A DNA stretch of 64,000 nucleotides from contig NZ_SULM01000007.1 of the NCBI RefSeq assembly GCF_005250615.1, forward strand, positions 1 to 64,000, read 5' to 3'. Shown here one piece after another: positions 18,714 through 29,452 of the stretch (position 1 is the first letter of the stretch; each line of letters starts with the position of its first letter). The position numbers were made by a program, and so were the translations under genes. The notes under the pieces were generated by a model. It saw nothing but the letters and a program-made list of their open reading frames with translations. It searched no databases and was not told where the DNA came from. This DNA comes from Pseudomonas rhizoryzae (GTDB lineage: Bacteria; Pseudomonadota; Gammaproteobacteria; Pseudomonadales; Pseudomonadaceae).

Positions 18714-19604
18714 ATGTCCAGGCGCCCCTATGTCGGCCGTTTCGCCCCCACCCCCAGCGGCTATCTGCATTTCGGCTCCCTGGTCGCTGCCCTTGCCTCC
18801 TACCTGGACGCCCGCGCCGCGGGTGGCCGCTGGCTGGTGCGGATGGAAGACCTGGACCCGCCCCGTGAGGTGCCCGGCGCCCAGGCCGCCATCCTCCAGA
18901 CCCTGGAAGCCTATGGCTTCGAGTGGGACGGCCCGGTGCTGCGCCAGAGCGAGCGCCTGGAGGCCTATCGAGCGATCATCGGGCAGTGGCTGGCCAGTGG
19001 CCTGGCCTACGCCTGCGATTGCTCGCGCAAACAGCTCGAAGGCAGCGGCGGTCTCTATCCTGGGCACTGTCGCAATCGCGGCTTGCCGGGTGACGACGCC
19101 GCCATCCGCATCCGGGTACCGGAGCTGGAATACCGCTTCGTCGACCGGGTACAGGGCGAATTCCGCCAGCACCTGGGCCGCGAGGTGGGCGATTTCGTCA
19201 TCCAGCGGCGTGACGGCCTGATCGCCTATCAACTCGCCGTGGTGATGGACGATGCCCTGCAGGGCATGACCGACGTGGTGCGCGGCGCCGACCTGCTGGA
19301 CTCGACGCCGCGCCAGCTCTATCTGCAGGAACTGCTCGGCTATCCGGCGCCACGCTATCTGCACGTGCCCCTGCTGATCCAACCCGACGGCCACAAACTG
19401 GGCAAGAGCTATCGCTCGCCACCGCTGCCGCCCGAGCAGGCCGGGGCGCTGCTGGTGCGCGCCCTGCGTACCCTGGGCCAGCCGATCCATCAGGAGCTGG
19501 CCCAAGAGCCTCCAGCCAGCGTCCTCGCCTGGGGCGTCGCCCACTGGGATGCCGCCTTGATCCCACGGGTGCTCCACCTGGCCGAGGCGCAGCTACCGGG
19601 CTAG
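18714..19604 (+). CDS. gluQ: Glutamyl-Q tRNA(Asp) synthetase
   Basis: Attaches glutamate to the queuosine base of tRNA(Asp), not to a tRNA 3' end. The 296-residue protein resembles the catalytic half of GluRS and lacks an anticodon-binding domain. It has the HIGH-like motif RFAPTPSGYLHFGSL, a zinc-binding region (CDCSRKQL...GHCR), and the KMSKS-like HKLGKSYRSP. Located 68 bases after dksA, the usual arrangement in gammaproteobacteria. Confidence 0.94.
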   Translation: MSRRPYVGRFAPTPSGYLHFGSLVAALASYLDARAAGGRWLVRMEDLDPPREVPGAQAAILQTLEAYGFEWDGPVLRQSERLEAYRAIIGQWLASGLAYACDCSRKQLEGSGGLYPGHCRNRGLPGDDAAIRIRVPELEYRFVDRVQGEFRQHLGREVGDFVIQRRDGLIAYQLAVVMDDALQGMTDVVRGADLLDSTPRQLYLQELLGYPAPRYLHVPLLIQPDGHKLGKSYRSPPLPPEQAGALLVRALRTLGQPIHQELAQEPPASVLAWGVAHWDAALIPRVLHLAEAQLPG

Positions 19605-20017
19605 TAGTTGGGCCACAGCCCCGGCGTGGCCAACTCCAGCAGATGCCCATCCGGATCGCGGAAATACAGACTGACCGCGCCGCGCGGCCACTGGGTACGC
19701 GCCTCGATGGGCACCCCGGCGTTGGCCAGATGCGTCGCCCATAGGTCCAGCTCAGCCGCCGTGATCGCCAGGGCCAGGTGCTGGCAGCCCTGGGCGCCAT
19801 GGGCTGGAATGCTGCCGCCCGGCAGCCTGACCGGCTGCTCGGTAGTGCCCCGCTGGAACAACAACAGCACGCTGGCACCCACGTCGTAGGCGGCCAGGCG
19901 CGCGTCGGCGAACATCGGCGCAAGGCCCAGCACCTCCTCGTAGAAGCGCCTGGCCCTGCCCAGGTCGGCGACGTAGAGGGCGGTTTCCAGCACGGCAGCG
20001 AGGCGGGGCCTGGGCAT
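19601..20017 (-). CDS. VOC family protein (glyoxalase/dioxygenase fold)
   Basis: A 138-residue single vicinal oxygen chelate domain with the two beta-alpha-beta-beta-beta halves: LETALYVADLGRARRFYEEVLGL and later HLALAITAAELD, ending in VSLYFRDPDGHLLELATPG. Candidate metal ligands are H in QHLALAI and E in HLLELAT. The family includes glyoxalase I, fosfomycin and bleomycin resistance proteins and dioxygenases; nothing here fixes the substrate. Its 3' end overlaps the convergent gluQ stop by 4 bases. Confidence 0.85.
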   Translation of the reverse strand: MPRPRLAAVLETALYVADLGRARRFYEEVLGLAPMFADARLAAYDVGASVLLLFQRGTTEQPVRLPGGSIPAHGAQGCQHLALAITAAELDLWATHLANAGVPIEARTQWPRGAVSLYFRDPDGHLLELATPGLWPNY

Positions 20018-20120
20018 CGGCGATCTCCAGCGGCGAGGAAGCCTTCACGGTAGGACCGTCGCCCTCCGAGGTACAGCGCTTTTGCTTTACCATGGCGCCA
20101 TCGTCGCTCGGGAACCGCGC

Positions 20121-20297
20121 ATGTACATCTACCGGTTGGTCCTGCTCCTCGTGGTAGGCATCTATCTGTTCTCCCCCGCCATCATGGATTGGTGGATCGC
20201 CCCCAGCGGCGCCTGGTATCGCCCCTACCTGCTGTGGCTCATCCTCATCGTGGTGACTTTCATCCTGCAGAGCCAACGCGATGCCGACGAGCTTTAG
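20121..20297 (+). CDS. cbrX: Small membrane protein upstream of cbrA (CbrX-like)
   Basis: A 58-residue protein with two predicted membrane helices (about 4-20 and 30-48: YRLVLLLVVGIYLFS and YLLWLILIVVTFIL), ending QSQRDADEL. The ATG at 20121 is chosen over 20082 because it begins just before the first helix. Its last 17 bases overlap the start of cbrA in another frame, so cbrA translation probably depends on it. A small gene in this position is conserved in pseudomonads and has been called cbrX. Its own role is not clear. Confidence 0.78.
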   Translation: MYIYRLVLLLVVGIYLFSPAIMDWWIAPSGAWYRPYLLWLILIVVTFILQSQRDADEL

Positions 20298-23229
20298 CCT
20301 GTCCCAACTGGTGCTGATCAGCGCCGGCTACCTGCTGATCTTCTTCGGCGTCGCCTGGATGACCGAGAAGGGCTGGGTGCCGCGCCGACTGGTACGCCAT
20401 CCGCTGATCTACACCCTGTCGCTAGGGGTCTATGCCAGCGCCTGGGCCTTCTATGGCACCGTGGGCCTGGCCTACGACTACGGCTACGGTTTTCTTGCCT
20501 ACTACCTGGGGCTGTGCGGTGCCTTCCTGCTGGCGCCGGTGCTGCTCTATCCCATCCTGCGGCTGACCCGCGCCTACCAGCTCGCGTCCCTGGCCGATCT
20601 GTTCGCCTTCCGCTTCCGTAGCACCTGGGCCGGCGCCCTTACCAGTCTGGGCATGCTGATCGCGGTGCTGCCGCTCCTGGCCTTGCAGATCCAGGCAGTG
20701 GCCACCAGCGCCGGCATCCTGGTACAGGCCCGCGCCCAGGATGCCCCGGCGCTGGGCTTCTGCCTGCTCATCACCCTGTTCGCCATGCTCTTCGGCGCAC
20801 GCCAGATCAATTCCAAGGAGCGCCATGAAGGCCTGGTGGTAGCCATCGCCTTCGAGTCCCTGGTCAAGCTGCTGGCCCTGGGCATCGTCGGCGGCGTCAC
20901 CCTCTATACGGTATTCGGCGGGCCCAATGGCCTGGAAACCTGGCTGCAACAGAACCAGAGCGCCCTCTCCACCCTGCACACCCCGTTGCAGGAAGGTCCG
21001 TGGCGAATCCTGCTGCTGGTGTTTTTCGCCGCGGCCATCGTCACCCCGCACATGTACCACATGGCCTTCACCGAGAACCTCAGCCCCCAGGCGCTGGTCA
21101 GCGCCAGCTGGGGGCTGCCGCTGTTCCTGCTGCTGATCAGCCTGGCGGTGCCACCGATCCTCTGGGGCGGCCTGGCGCTGGGCTCGCCGACGCCGCCGGA
21201 GTACTTCACCCTGGGCGTGGGTCTGGCGCTGGACAATCCGCTGCTGGCGCTGGTGGCCTTCGTCGGCGGCCTGTCGGCGGCCAGCGGCCTGATCATCGTG
21301 GTGACCATGGCCTTGTCGGGCATGCTGCTCAACCACATCGTGCTGCCGCTCTACCAGCCGCCCACCGACGGCAACATCTATCGCTGGCTGCGCACGACGC
21401 GGCGGATGCTGATCGCCGCCATCATCCTCGGCAGCTACGGTTTCTATCGCCTGCTGCATAGTCATGGCGACCTCTCCAGCCTGGGCATCGTCTCCTTCGT
21501 CGCCACCGTGCAGTTCCTGCCCGGCGCGCTCTCGGTGCTCTACTGGCAGACCGCCAACCGCAAGGGCTTCATCGCCGGCCTGCTCTGCGGCCTGGGCCTC
21601 TGGTTCCTGAGCATGCTGATGCCGCTGGTGGCCGACATCAATCCGCTGCAGATCGGCGCCTTCGGCTATCGCATCAGCGCCAGCAACTGGCACCTCGCCG
21701 CCGTGGCCTCGCTGACCGTCAACGTGCTGGTGTTCGCCCTGGTCTCGCTGTTCACCGAGGCCAGCGAAGAGGAAAAAAGCGCCGCCGAAGCTTGCGCCGT
21801 GGATAACGTGCGCCGACCGCAGCGTCGCGAACTGGCGGCGGCCTCGCCCCAGGACTTCGCCGCCCAGCTGTCCAAGCCGCTCGGCGCCAAGACCGCGCAG
21901 AAGGAGGTCGAACGCGCCCTGGCCGACCTGCTGTTGCCCTACGACGAGCGCCGGCCCTATGCCCTGCGCCGCTTGCGCGACCGCATCGAGGCCAACCTCT
22001 CCGGCCTGATGGGCCCGCGGGTCGCCCAGGACATCGTCGAGACCTTCCTGCCGTTCAAGGCGGAAAGCGAAGCCTATGCCACCGAAGACATCCACTTCAT
22101 CGAGAACCGCCTGGAAGACTACCAGTCGCGCCTAACGGGTCTTGCCGCCGAGCTGGACGCCCTGCGCCGCTATCACCGGCAGACCTTGCAGGAGCTGCCC
22201 ATGGGCGTCTGCTCCCTGGCCCGCGACCGCGAGATCCTGATGTGGAACCGCGCCATGGAGGAGCTCACCGGCATCGACGGCGCGCGGGTGGTAGGGTCGC
22301 GCCTCAATGCCCTGCCCGATCCCTGGCAGGACCTGTTCGAGCGCTTTCTCGCCGAGCCGGCGCAGCAGCACCTCTACAAGCAGCGCCTGCCCCAGGAACA
22401 TGAGCAACGCTGGCTCAACCTGCACAAGGCGACCATCGACGAACCCCTGGCAGTGGGTAGCAACGGTACGGTACTGGTGGTGGAAGACATCAGCGAGACC
22501 CAGTTGCTGGAGGATCGCCTGATCCACTCCGAGCGCCTGGCCTCCATTGGTCGACTGGCCGCGGGCGTGGCCCACGAGATCGGCAATCCGGTCACCGGCA
22601 TCGCCTGCCTGGCGCAGAATCTGCGCGAAGAACGCGAGGCGGATGAAGAGATCGACGAGATCAGCAGCCAGATCATCGAGCAGACCCGGCGCATCACCCG
22701 CATCGTCCAGTCGCTGATGAGCTTCGCCCACGCCGGCGGTCGCCAGCAGGCCCACGAGGCGGTGTGCGTTGCCGAGGCGGCACAGGAGGCCATCGCCCTG
22801 CTCTCGCTCAACCGCCAGAGCGTGGACGTCGATTTCTTCAACCTCTGCGATCCCGAGCACTTCGTCCAGGGCGATCCGCAGCGGCTGGTGCAGGTCATGA
22901 TCAACCTGCTGTCCAACGCCCGCGATGCCTCGCCACCCGGCGCGCCGATCCGGGTCCGCAGCGAGGCCCAGGCGCAAACCGTGACCCTGAGCGTCGAGGA
23001 CGAAGGCAGCGGCATCCCCAAGGCCATCGTCAGCCGCCTGTTCGAACCCTTCTTCACCACCAAGGACCCGGGCAAGGGGACGGGGCTCGGCTTGGCTCTG
23101 GTCTATTCGATCGTAGAAGAGCATTATGGTCAGATAATGATCGATAGTCCTACCGACCCCGTGACCGGCCAGGGTACCCGCATTCGGGTGCTGCTACCGC
23201 GCTATCTCGGGTTGTCGGAGGCGCCGTGA
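20281..23229 (+). CDS. cbrA: Sensor histidine kinase CbrA with transporter domain
   Basis: Membrane sensor of the CbrAB system, which sets carbon/nitrogen balance and relieves catabolite repression. The 982-residue protein is a fusion. Residues about 1-500 form a 12-13-helix solute:sodium symporter (SLC5) domain. A STAC-like linker and a PAS domain (about 650-740) follow. The HisKA domain has H765 in [18 protein letters not shown], and the HATPase domain has N-box [18 protein letters not shown] and [11 protein letters not shown]. The ATG at 20281 overlaps cbrX. Histidine uptake by the transporter half has been shown in some pseudomonads; the exact signal is unresolved. Confidence 0.95.
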   Translation: MPTSFSLSQLVLISAGYLLIFFGVAWMTEKGWVPRRLVRHPLIYTLSLGVYASAWAFYGTVGLAYDYGYGFLAYYLGLCGAFLLAPVLLYPILRLTRAYQLASLADLFAFRFRSTWAGALTSLGMLIAVLPLLALQIQAVATSAGILVQARAQDAPALGFCLLITLFAMLFGARQINSKERHEGLVVAIAFESLVKLLALGIVGGVTLYTVFGGPNGLETWLQQNQSALSTLHTPLQEGPWRILLLVFFAAAIVTPHMYHMAFTENLSPQALVSASWGLPLFLLLISLAVPPILWGGLALGSPTPPEYFTLGVGLALDNPLLALVAFVGGLSAASGLIIVVTMALSGMLLNHIVLPLYQPPTDGNIYRWLRTTRRMLIAAIILGSYGFYRLLHSHGDLSSLGIVSFVATVQFLPGALSVLYWQTANRKGFIAGLLCGLGLWFLSMLMPLVADINPLQIGAFGYRISASNWHLAAVASLTVNVLVFALVSLFTEASEEEKSAAEACAVDNVRRPQRRELAAASPQDFAAQLSKPLGAKTAQKEVERALADLLLPYDERRPYALRRLRDRIEANLSGLMGPRVAQDIVETFLPFKAESEAYATEDIHFIENRLEDYQSRLTGLAAELDALRRYHRQTLQELPMGVCSLARDREILMWNRAMEELTGIDGARVVGSRLNALPDPWQDLFERFLAEPAQQHLYKQRLPQEHEQRWLNLHKATIDEPLAVGSNGTVLVVEDISETQLLEDRLIHSERLASIGRLAAGVAHEIGNPVTGIACLAQNLREEREADEEIDEISSQIIEQTRRITRIVQSLMSFAHAGGRQQAHEAVCVAEAAQEAIALLSLNRQSVDVDFFNLCDPEHFVQGDPQRLVQVMINLLSNARDASPPGAPIRVRSEAQAQTVTLSVEDEGSGIPKAIVSRLFEPFFTTKDPGKGTGLGLALVYSIVEEHYGQIMIDSPTDPVTGQGTRIRVLLPRYLGLSEAP

Positions 23230-23344
23230 CGGAGTCATCCGCCTGCTGGGTGACTCTGCTAAAGCATTCGGAAGCCCAGACGACCGCGACAAGACACGCT
23301 GCCTGGCGTGGGTCGGCCTGCCTTCCCGTAAGAGAGCGCACTTG

Positions 23345-24760
<1,416 letters not shown>

Positions 24761-24767
24761 GGTCCTT

Positions 24768-24909
24768 AGAGCCTGTTCAAAATCTTGCGAGCTAGAGCCA
24801 AACAAGGCGAAAACGCCTGAGGAAGCGGAGTTTACGAGTGGTAAATGAGCATTCCGAAGGCGTTTTCAACGCAGTTTGACCGACGCGCAGCAGATTATGA
24901 ACAGGCTCT
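24768..24909. repeat. 142-bp MITE-like imperfect palindrome
   Basis: The ends are perfect 12-bp inverted repeats AGAGCCTGTTCA/TGAACAGGCTCT (24768-24779 and 24898-24909). The similarity continues inward: both arms contain GAAAACGCCT, and the centre is TTTAC-GAGTG-GTAAA. The whole unit can fold into one long hairpin and encodes no transposase. It begins 8 bases after the cbrB stop and ends about 30 bases before the first CbrB-like half-site. It may also act as a terminator for cbrB. Confidence 0.8.
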
Positions 24910-24940
24910 TACAGGAGCGCGGGAACCTCTTCGCGCTCCT

Positions 24941-25018
24941 GCGGTAACCCCTCTCTCCCACCCGCCCCATCCTTTGCAATGTGTTACCGCCGTAACAGGA
25001 AGCGGGTTCAGCGGTAAC
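24941..25018 (+). promoter_or_regulatory. Probable CbrB-binding upstream activating sequences of crcZ
   Basis: A perfect palindrome TGTTACCGCCGTAACA (24982-24997) is flanked by two half-sites GCGGTAAC (24941-24948 and 25011-25018). The array ends about 80 bases upstream of the sigma54 promoter, the normal distance for an enhancer-binding protein. CbrB is known to activate crcZ from upstream sites; the assignment of this exact motif is inferred. Confidence 0.75.
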
Positions 25019-25094
25019 GAAATCTTGCCTGTAGCCCCCTCACGAAAAGGCTACATTTTTCGTAAACCACTGAAATTAAAGGATTTTTAAAAAC

Positions 25095-25110
25095 TGGCAC
25101 GGCATCTGCT
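25095..25110 (+). promoter_or_regulatory. Sigma54 promoter of crcZ
   Basis: TGGCACGGCATCTGCT gives GG at 25096-25097 and GC at 25108-25109 with exactly 10 bases between, matching the RpoN -24/-12 consensus (TGGCACG-N4-TTGCW). Transcription should start near 25121. Confidence 0.9.
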
Positions 25111-25120
25111 TTATGTTTTG

Positions 25121-25495
25121 GTACAAGAACAATAAAAACGTACCCACTCCATAACAAAAACAAGACGCAGCGGCTCCAGCACAATAAGAACAAGCAGGCG
25201 GAGGCGTAGCTAACTGATCATTTTGGAGAAGAGTCGTCTTGCGGGATGGTCCCGCGATGTCAGGACAGAGAACAACAAAACTGCCCCGAGGCAGCACCCG
25301 TACCAGGCAGAGCAGGAATGATCCTGACGGCATCAGCTTCCAAAGTAATCCGTTTGCTCTTGGCTCTAGACTTCAGAGCCTTCCCGGCGGCCGGTATCCG
25401 CACGGGACAGACCACACAAGAAAAACAAGAGGTCTGGATCAACAATAAAAACAAAGCACGTACCACTTTGGGGGGGAGCTTCGGCTCCCCCAGTG
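25121..25495 (+). ncRNA. crcZ: CrcZ small RNA (Hfq/Crc titrating RNA)
   Basis: A roughly 375-base RNA between cbrB and pcnB. It sequesters Hfq (with Crc) and so relieves catabolite repression. Six A-rich Hfq/Crc-binding (CA) motifs are visible: about 25123-25139, 25152-25165, 25182-25194, 25271-25280, 25416-25430 and 25441-25456. The region has no real ORF. It has a sigma54 promoter at the 5' end and a hairpin with a TTCG loop at the 3' end. Location and size match CrcZ of P. aeruginosa and P. putida. Confidence 0.92.
25472..25491 (+). terminator. Terminal hairpin of CrcZ
   Basis: An 8-bp stem GGGGGAGC/GCTCCCCC closed by a TTCG tetraloop. The T tract after it is poor (AGTGCCTTT), so the exact 3' end is uncertain. 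Confidence 0.7.
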
Positions 25496-25604
25496 CCTTT
25501 GACAGCCTCCCCTCCCTCGTTCAAGATCCCCTCCTTATCTATTGCGCAATGGCCCAAGCTATGGTCCAGGTTGCGTATAGCCGTCTTCCCGAACAGAAAC
25601 TCGC

Positions 25605-26996
25605 ATGCTGAAGAAGCTGATCCAGACCCTGCGCTCGCCCCTGCGACGTACCCCGCCCGCCCCTGCCTTGCCCATTGAACTGCCGCGCAGTCAGCATGCT
25701 CTGGAACGAGAGCGGATCAGTCGCAACGCCCTCGGCGTGGTCGACCGGCTGGAGAAGGCCGGCTACCAGGCCTATCTGGTCGGCGGTTGCGTACGGGATC
25801 TGCTGCTGGGCTTCACCCCCAAGGATTTCGACGTGGCCACCAGCGCCACGCCTGAACAGGTCCGCGCCGAATTCCGTAATGCCCGCGTGATCGGCCGGCG
25901 CTTCAAGCTGGTCCATGTGCACTTCGGCCGCGAAATCATCGAGGTCGCCACCTTCCGCGCCAACCATCCGACGGGCGATGCCGAGGATGATGCCCAGGGT
26001 TCGCGCCACGAGAGCGGCCGGATCCTGCGTGACAACATCTACGGCAACCAGGAACAGGATGCCCAGCGCCGCGACTTCACCATCAACGCGCTCTACTACG
26101 ATGCCAGTGGCGAACGCATCCTCGACTACGCCAATGGCGCCCAGGACATCCGCCTGCGGCAGATCCGCCTGATCGGCGATCCCGAGCAACGTTACCTGGA
26201 AGATCCGGTACGGATGCTGCGCGCCGTGCGCTTCGCCGCCAAGCTGGACTTCCAGATCGAAGCCGCCACCGCCGAACCCATCGTCCGTCTGGCGCCGCTG
26301 CTACGGGACATCCCGGCCCCCCGGCTGTTCGACGAAGTGATCAAGCTGCTGCTCGGCGGCAAGGCCGAGCGCACCTTCGAGTTGCTCTGCCAATACGGCC
26401 TGTTCGCGCCGCTGTTCCCCGCCAGTGGCGAGGCCCTGGAGCGCGATCCCGAGTACGCCGGTAGCCTGATCCGCCAGGCGCTGGCCAACACCGATGCGCG
26501 CATCCGCGAAGGCAAGCCGGTCACCCCGGCTTTCCTGTTCGCCGCGCTGCTCTGGCCGGCGCTGCCCGAGCGCGTTCGCTATCACCAGGAGCGTGGCCTG
26601 CCGCCCATTCCGGCCATGCAGGAAGCCGCCCATGACCTGACGCAGCAGCAGTGCCAACGGACCGCCGTACCCAAGCGCTTCACCCTGCCCATGCGGGAGA
26701 TCTGGGACATGCAGGAGCGCCTGCCGCGCCGCCAGGGCAAGCGCGCCGATCAATTGCTGGAGAATCCGCGCTTTCGCGCCGGCTACGACTTCCTGCTGCT
26801 GCGCGAGAGCGCCGGCGAGGAAACCGGCGGCCTGGGTGAATGGTGGACCCGCTACCAGGAAGTCGGCGACAGCCAGCGGCGCGAGATGATCAAGAACCTG
26901 AGCCGCGAAGAAGGTGCCCCTGCCAAGCGTCGTCGCCGCGGCGGCAGCAGTCGCAAGCGGCGCACCTCCGATGCGCCCTCGTCCGGCGACGAATGA
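25605..26996 (+). CDS. pcnB: Poly(A) polymerase I
   Basis: Adds 3' poly(A) tails that mark RNAs for decay. The 463-residue protein belongs to the class II nucleotidyltransferase family shared with CCA-adding enzymes. The active site GGCVRDLLLG and KDFDVATSA lies at about 60-85, with RRDFTINALYYD near 150 and EDPVRMLRAVRFAAKL near 205. The C-terminus is very basic (EEGAPAKRRRRGGSSRKRR), typical of PcnB and not of CCA enzymes. It overlaps folK by 4 bases. Confidence 0.94.
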   Translation: MLKKLIQTLRSPLRRTPPAPALPIELPRSQHALERERISRNALGVVDRLEKAGYQAYLVGGCVRDLLLGFTPKDFDVATSATPEQVRAEFRNARVIGRRFKLVHVHFGREIIEVATFRANHPTGDAEDDAQGSRHESGRILRDNIYGNQEQDAQRRDFTINALYYDASGERILDYANGAQDIRLRQIRLIGDPEQRYLEDPVRMLRAVRFAAKLDFQIEAATAEPIVRLAPLLRDIPAPRLFDEVIKLLLGGKAERTFELLCQYGLFAPLFPASGEALERDPEYAGSLIRQALANTDARIREGKPVTPAFLFAALLWPALPERVRYHQERGLPPIPAMQEAAHDLTQQQCQRTAVPKRFTLPMREIWDMQERLPRRQGKRADQLLENPRFRAGYDFLLLRESAGEETGGLGEWWTRYQEVGDSQRREMIKNLSREEGAPAKRRRRGGSSRKRRTSDAPSSGDE

Positions 26997-27496
26997 TGGA
27001 GCGGGTCTATCTCGGGCTGGGCAGTAATCTGGCCGAGCCCCGGCGCCAATTGGACGCCGCCCTGGACGCCCTGGCCGCCCTGCCAGACAGCCGCCTGGTC
27101 GCGGTCTCCGCCTTCTACGCCAGCGATCCCCTGGGACCGCCCGACCAGCCGCGCTACGTCAATGCCGTGGCAGCCCTGGATACCGCCCTCGCCCCCCTGG
27201 ACCTGCTCGACGCCACCCAGGCCATCGAGCAGCAGCAGGGCCGGGTGCGCAAGGACGAGCGCTGGGGGCCACGCACCCTGGACATCGACATCCTGCTGTT
27301 CGGCGAGCGGCTGATCGACGAGCCCCGCCTGCAGGTGCCGCATTACCACCTGCACGCCCGCGCCTTCGTGCTCTATCCGCTGGCCGACCTGGCACCCGAG
27401 CTGCGCCTGCCCGACGGTCGCAGCCTGCCCAACCTGCTATCCGCCTGCCCTTTCGAAGGGCTGGAGCGACTGGTACCGTCGTTACCCACCCGGTAA
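26993..27496 (+). CDS. folK: 2-amino-4-hydroxy-6-hydroxymethyldihydropteridine pyrophosphokinase
   Basis: Folate synthesis: transfers pyrophosphate from ATP to hydroxymethyl-dihydropterin. The 167-residue protein has the family motifs YLGLGSNL, RVRKDERWGPRTLDIDILLF (Mg2+ Asp pair) and LQVPHYHLHARAFVLYPLADL. Two consecutive ATG codons (26993 and 26996) are possible starts; the first overlaps the pcnB stop as ATGA, implying coupling. A longer frame from 26840 is only readthrough inside pcnB. Confidence 0.94.
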   Translation: MMERVYLGLGSNLAEPRRQLDAALDALAALPDSRLVAVSAFYASDPLGPPDQPRYVNAVAALDTALAPLDLLDATQAIEQQQGRVRKDERWGPRTLDIDILLFGERLIDEPRLQVPHYHLHARAFVLYPLADLAPELRLPDGRSLPNLLSACPFEGLERLVPSLPTR

Positions 27497-27628
27497 CACG
27501 GCGGTAACAACGGTCATTGACTTGTGCCGGATGCGCCGGGACTATAGCAGCCGTTTTTTGCGCGGTGCGAAACCGCGCGCGCGGCGCCAGACAATAACCA
27601 TAGCGCCGTCCCACGAGGACCCTTTTGC

Positions 27629-28429
27629 ATGCCTGATATCAGCCTCACGACCCTTCAGGGCCTCAAGCAGCGTGGCGAGAAGATCGCCATGCTGACGGCC
27701 TACGATGCCACCTTCGCCCAGGCCGCCAGCCAGGCCGGCGTCGAGATGCTGCTCATCGGCGATTCGCTGGGCATGGTGCTGCAGGGCCATGACAGTACCC
27801 TGCCGGTGACCCTCGACGACATGGTCTACCACACCGCCTGCGTCAAACGCGGCCATGCCGGGGCCTTCATCGTCGCCGACCTCTCGTTCATGACCTACGC
27901 CACCCTGGAGCAGACCCTGACCAGCGCCGGCCGCCTGATGCAGGCGGGCGCGCAGATGGTCAAGCTCGAAGGCGATGGCTGGCTGGCCGAGCCGATCCGC
28001 CGCCTGGCGGCCAATGGCGTGCCGGTCTGCGCCCACCTGGGCCTGACGCCCCAATCGGTCAACGTCTTCGGCGGCTTCAAGGTGCAGGGGCGCGATCCGC
28101 TCCGCGCCCAGCAACTGCGCGAGGCAGCCAAGGAACTGGAAGACGCGGGCGCCGCCATGCTGTTGCTCGAATGCGTGCCCTCGGCGCTGGCCGAAGAGAT
28201 CACTCGCGCCGCCCGGGTGCCGGTGATCGGCATCGGCGCCGGCGCCGCCACCGATGGCCAGGTACTGGTGCTGCACGACATGCTCGGCCTGGCGCTACGC
28301 GGCCGTACGCCCAAGTTCGTGCGTAACTTCATGGCCGGCCAGGACAGCATCCAGGCTGCCCTGGCCGCCTACGTGGCCGCCGTCAAGGACGGCAGTTTTC
28401 CCGCTCCCGAGCATGGATTTTCCGCATGA
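27629..28429 (+). CDS. panB: 3-methyl-2-oxobutanoate hydroxymethyltransferase
   Basis: First committed step to pantothenate: transfers a hydroxymethyl group from methylene-tetrahydrofolate to 2-oxoisovalerate. The 266 residues have the standard motifs [34 protein letters not shown] (Mg2+ Asp) and [15 protein letters not shown]. The start has GAGGA upstream. It overlaps panC by 4 bases. It uses the intermediate made by ilvIHC and a folate cofactor, so folK and panB are neighbours in both sequence and metabolism. Confidence 0.95.
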   Translation: MPDISLTTLQGLKQRGEKIAMLTAYDATFAQAASQAGVEMLLIGDSLGMVLQGHDSTLPVTLDDMVYHTACVKRGHAGAFIVADLSFMTYATLEQTLTSAGRLMQAGAQMVKLEGDGWLAEPIRRLAANGVPVCAHLGLTPQSVNVFGGFKVQGRDPLRAQQLREAAKELEDAGAAMLLLECVPSALAEEITRAARVPVIGIGAGAATDGQVLVLHDMLGLALRGRTPKFVRNFMAGQDSIQAALAAYVAAVKDGSFPAPEHGFSA

Positions 28430-29277
28430 AGACGGTGCATACCGTACGTGAACTACGCGCCGCCGTGGCCGCCGCGCGCCGCCAGGGCCTGCGCATCGGC
28501 CTGGTGCCCACCATGGGCAATCTCCACGCTGGCCATATCGCCCTGGTGGAGACCGCCCGGCGTCACGCCGATTTCGTGGTGGCGAGCATCTTCGTCAACC
28601 CGCTGCAATTCGGCCCGAGCGAGGACCTGGACAAATATCCGCGCACCCTCGCCGAAGACAGCCGCCAGCTCAGTGAGGCCCATTGCGACCTGCTCTTCGC
28701 CCCTGCGGTAGCGGAGATGTATCCGCACGGCATGGACGGCCTGACCCGGGTCAACGTACCCCTGGTGTCCGAGGGTCTGTGCGGCGCTCGGCGCCCGGGC
28801 CATTTCGAGGGCGTGGCGACGGTGGTCACCAAGCTGTTCCAGATGGCGCAACCGGACGTGGCGGTCTTCGGCGAGAAGGACTATCAGCAGTTGGCAGTGA
28901 TCCGCAAACTGGTCCAGGACCTGGACATGCCCATCGAGATCGTCGCCCAGCCCACGGTGCGGGCGACCGATGGCCTGGCGCTGTCGTCGCGCAATGGCTA
29001 TCTGGACGACGGTCAACGCGCCAGCGCGCCCTGCTTGTACAGCCTGCTCAAGCGGCTCGCCGATCAACTCGGCACAGGCGCGGCGGCCGAGCCGACCCTG
29101 GCCGCCGGCGTCACCGAATTGCAAGCGCTTGGGCTTAAAGTCGACTATCTGGAGCTGCGTCGACAGTTTAGTCTGCAACCCGCCAGCGCGGAGGATCGCG
29201 ACCTGGTCTTGCTGGTAGCCGCCTATCTGGGCCAGACCCGCCTGATCGACAATCTGAGCTTTCGCCGCAGGACGTGA
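28426..29277 (+). CDS. panC: Pantothenate synthetase
   Basis: ATP-dependent condensation of pantoate with beta-alanine. The 283-residue protein has the HIGH-like [12 protein letters not shown], then [29 protein letters not shown] and the KMSKS-like [11 protein letters not shown]. The start ATGA overlaps panB. panD (aspartate decarboxylase), which follows panC in P. aeruginosa, is absent: a terminator comes 50 bases after the stop and then pgi. Confidence 0.95.
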   Translation: MKTVHTVRELRAAVAAARRQGLRIGLVPTMGNLHAGHIALVETARRHADFVVASIFVNPLQFGPSEDLDKYPRTLAEDSRQLSEAHCDLLFAPAVAEMYPHGMDGLTRVNVPLVSEGLCGARRPGHFEGVATVVTKLFQMAQPDVAVFGEKDYQQLAVIRKLVQDLDMPIEIVAQPTVRATDGLALSSRNGYLDDGQRASAPCLYSLLKRLADQLGTGAAAEPTLAAGVTELQALGLKVDYLELRRQFSLQPASAEDRDLVLLVAAYLGQTRLIDNLSFRRRT

Positions 29278-29326
29278 CTGTGACGCAACCGATGGTTAGC
29301 GCACCCCAGCCTGCTCGCACTCTGGA

Positions 29327-29350
29327 AGCCCGGAACATACCGGGCTTTTT
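29327..29350 (+). terminator. Rho-independent terminator after panC
   Basis: A perfect 7-bp stem AGCCCGG/CCGGGCT (29327-29333 with 29340-29346), a 6-base loop and a T run. Confidence 0.88.
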
Positions 29351-29452
29351 CATGCTCGAAGCGCAGCGCTGCGCCACGTCCGATTTTCCCTTGCAAGCCG
29401 CCGGCTTGTGGGGCACAACAGCAAACAAGAGCCACCAAGGAAAAGCCGACCC

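Noticed and set aside
20422-22095. 557-codon minus-strand frame opposite cbrA
   Set aside because: Antisense shadow of the transporter part of cbrA; Gln/Gly/His-rich with no domain.
27480-27512. Second CbrB-like site (GTTACCC-N3-CGGTAAC and GCGGTAAC) before panB
   Set aside because: Spacing differs from the crcZ palindrome, part of it lies within the folK coding end, and no RpoN promoter (GG-N10-GC) follows.
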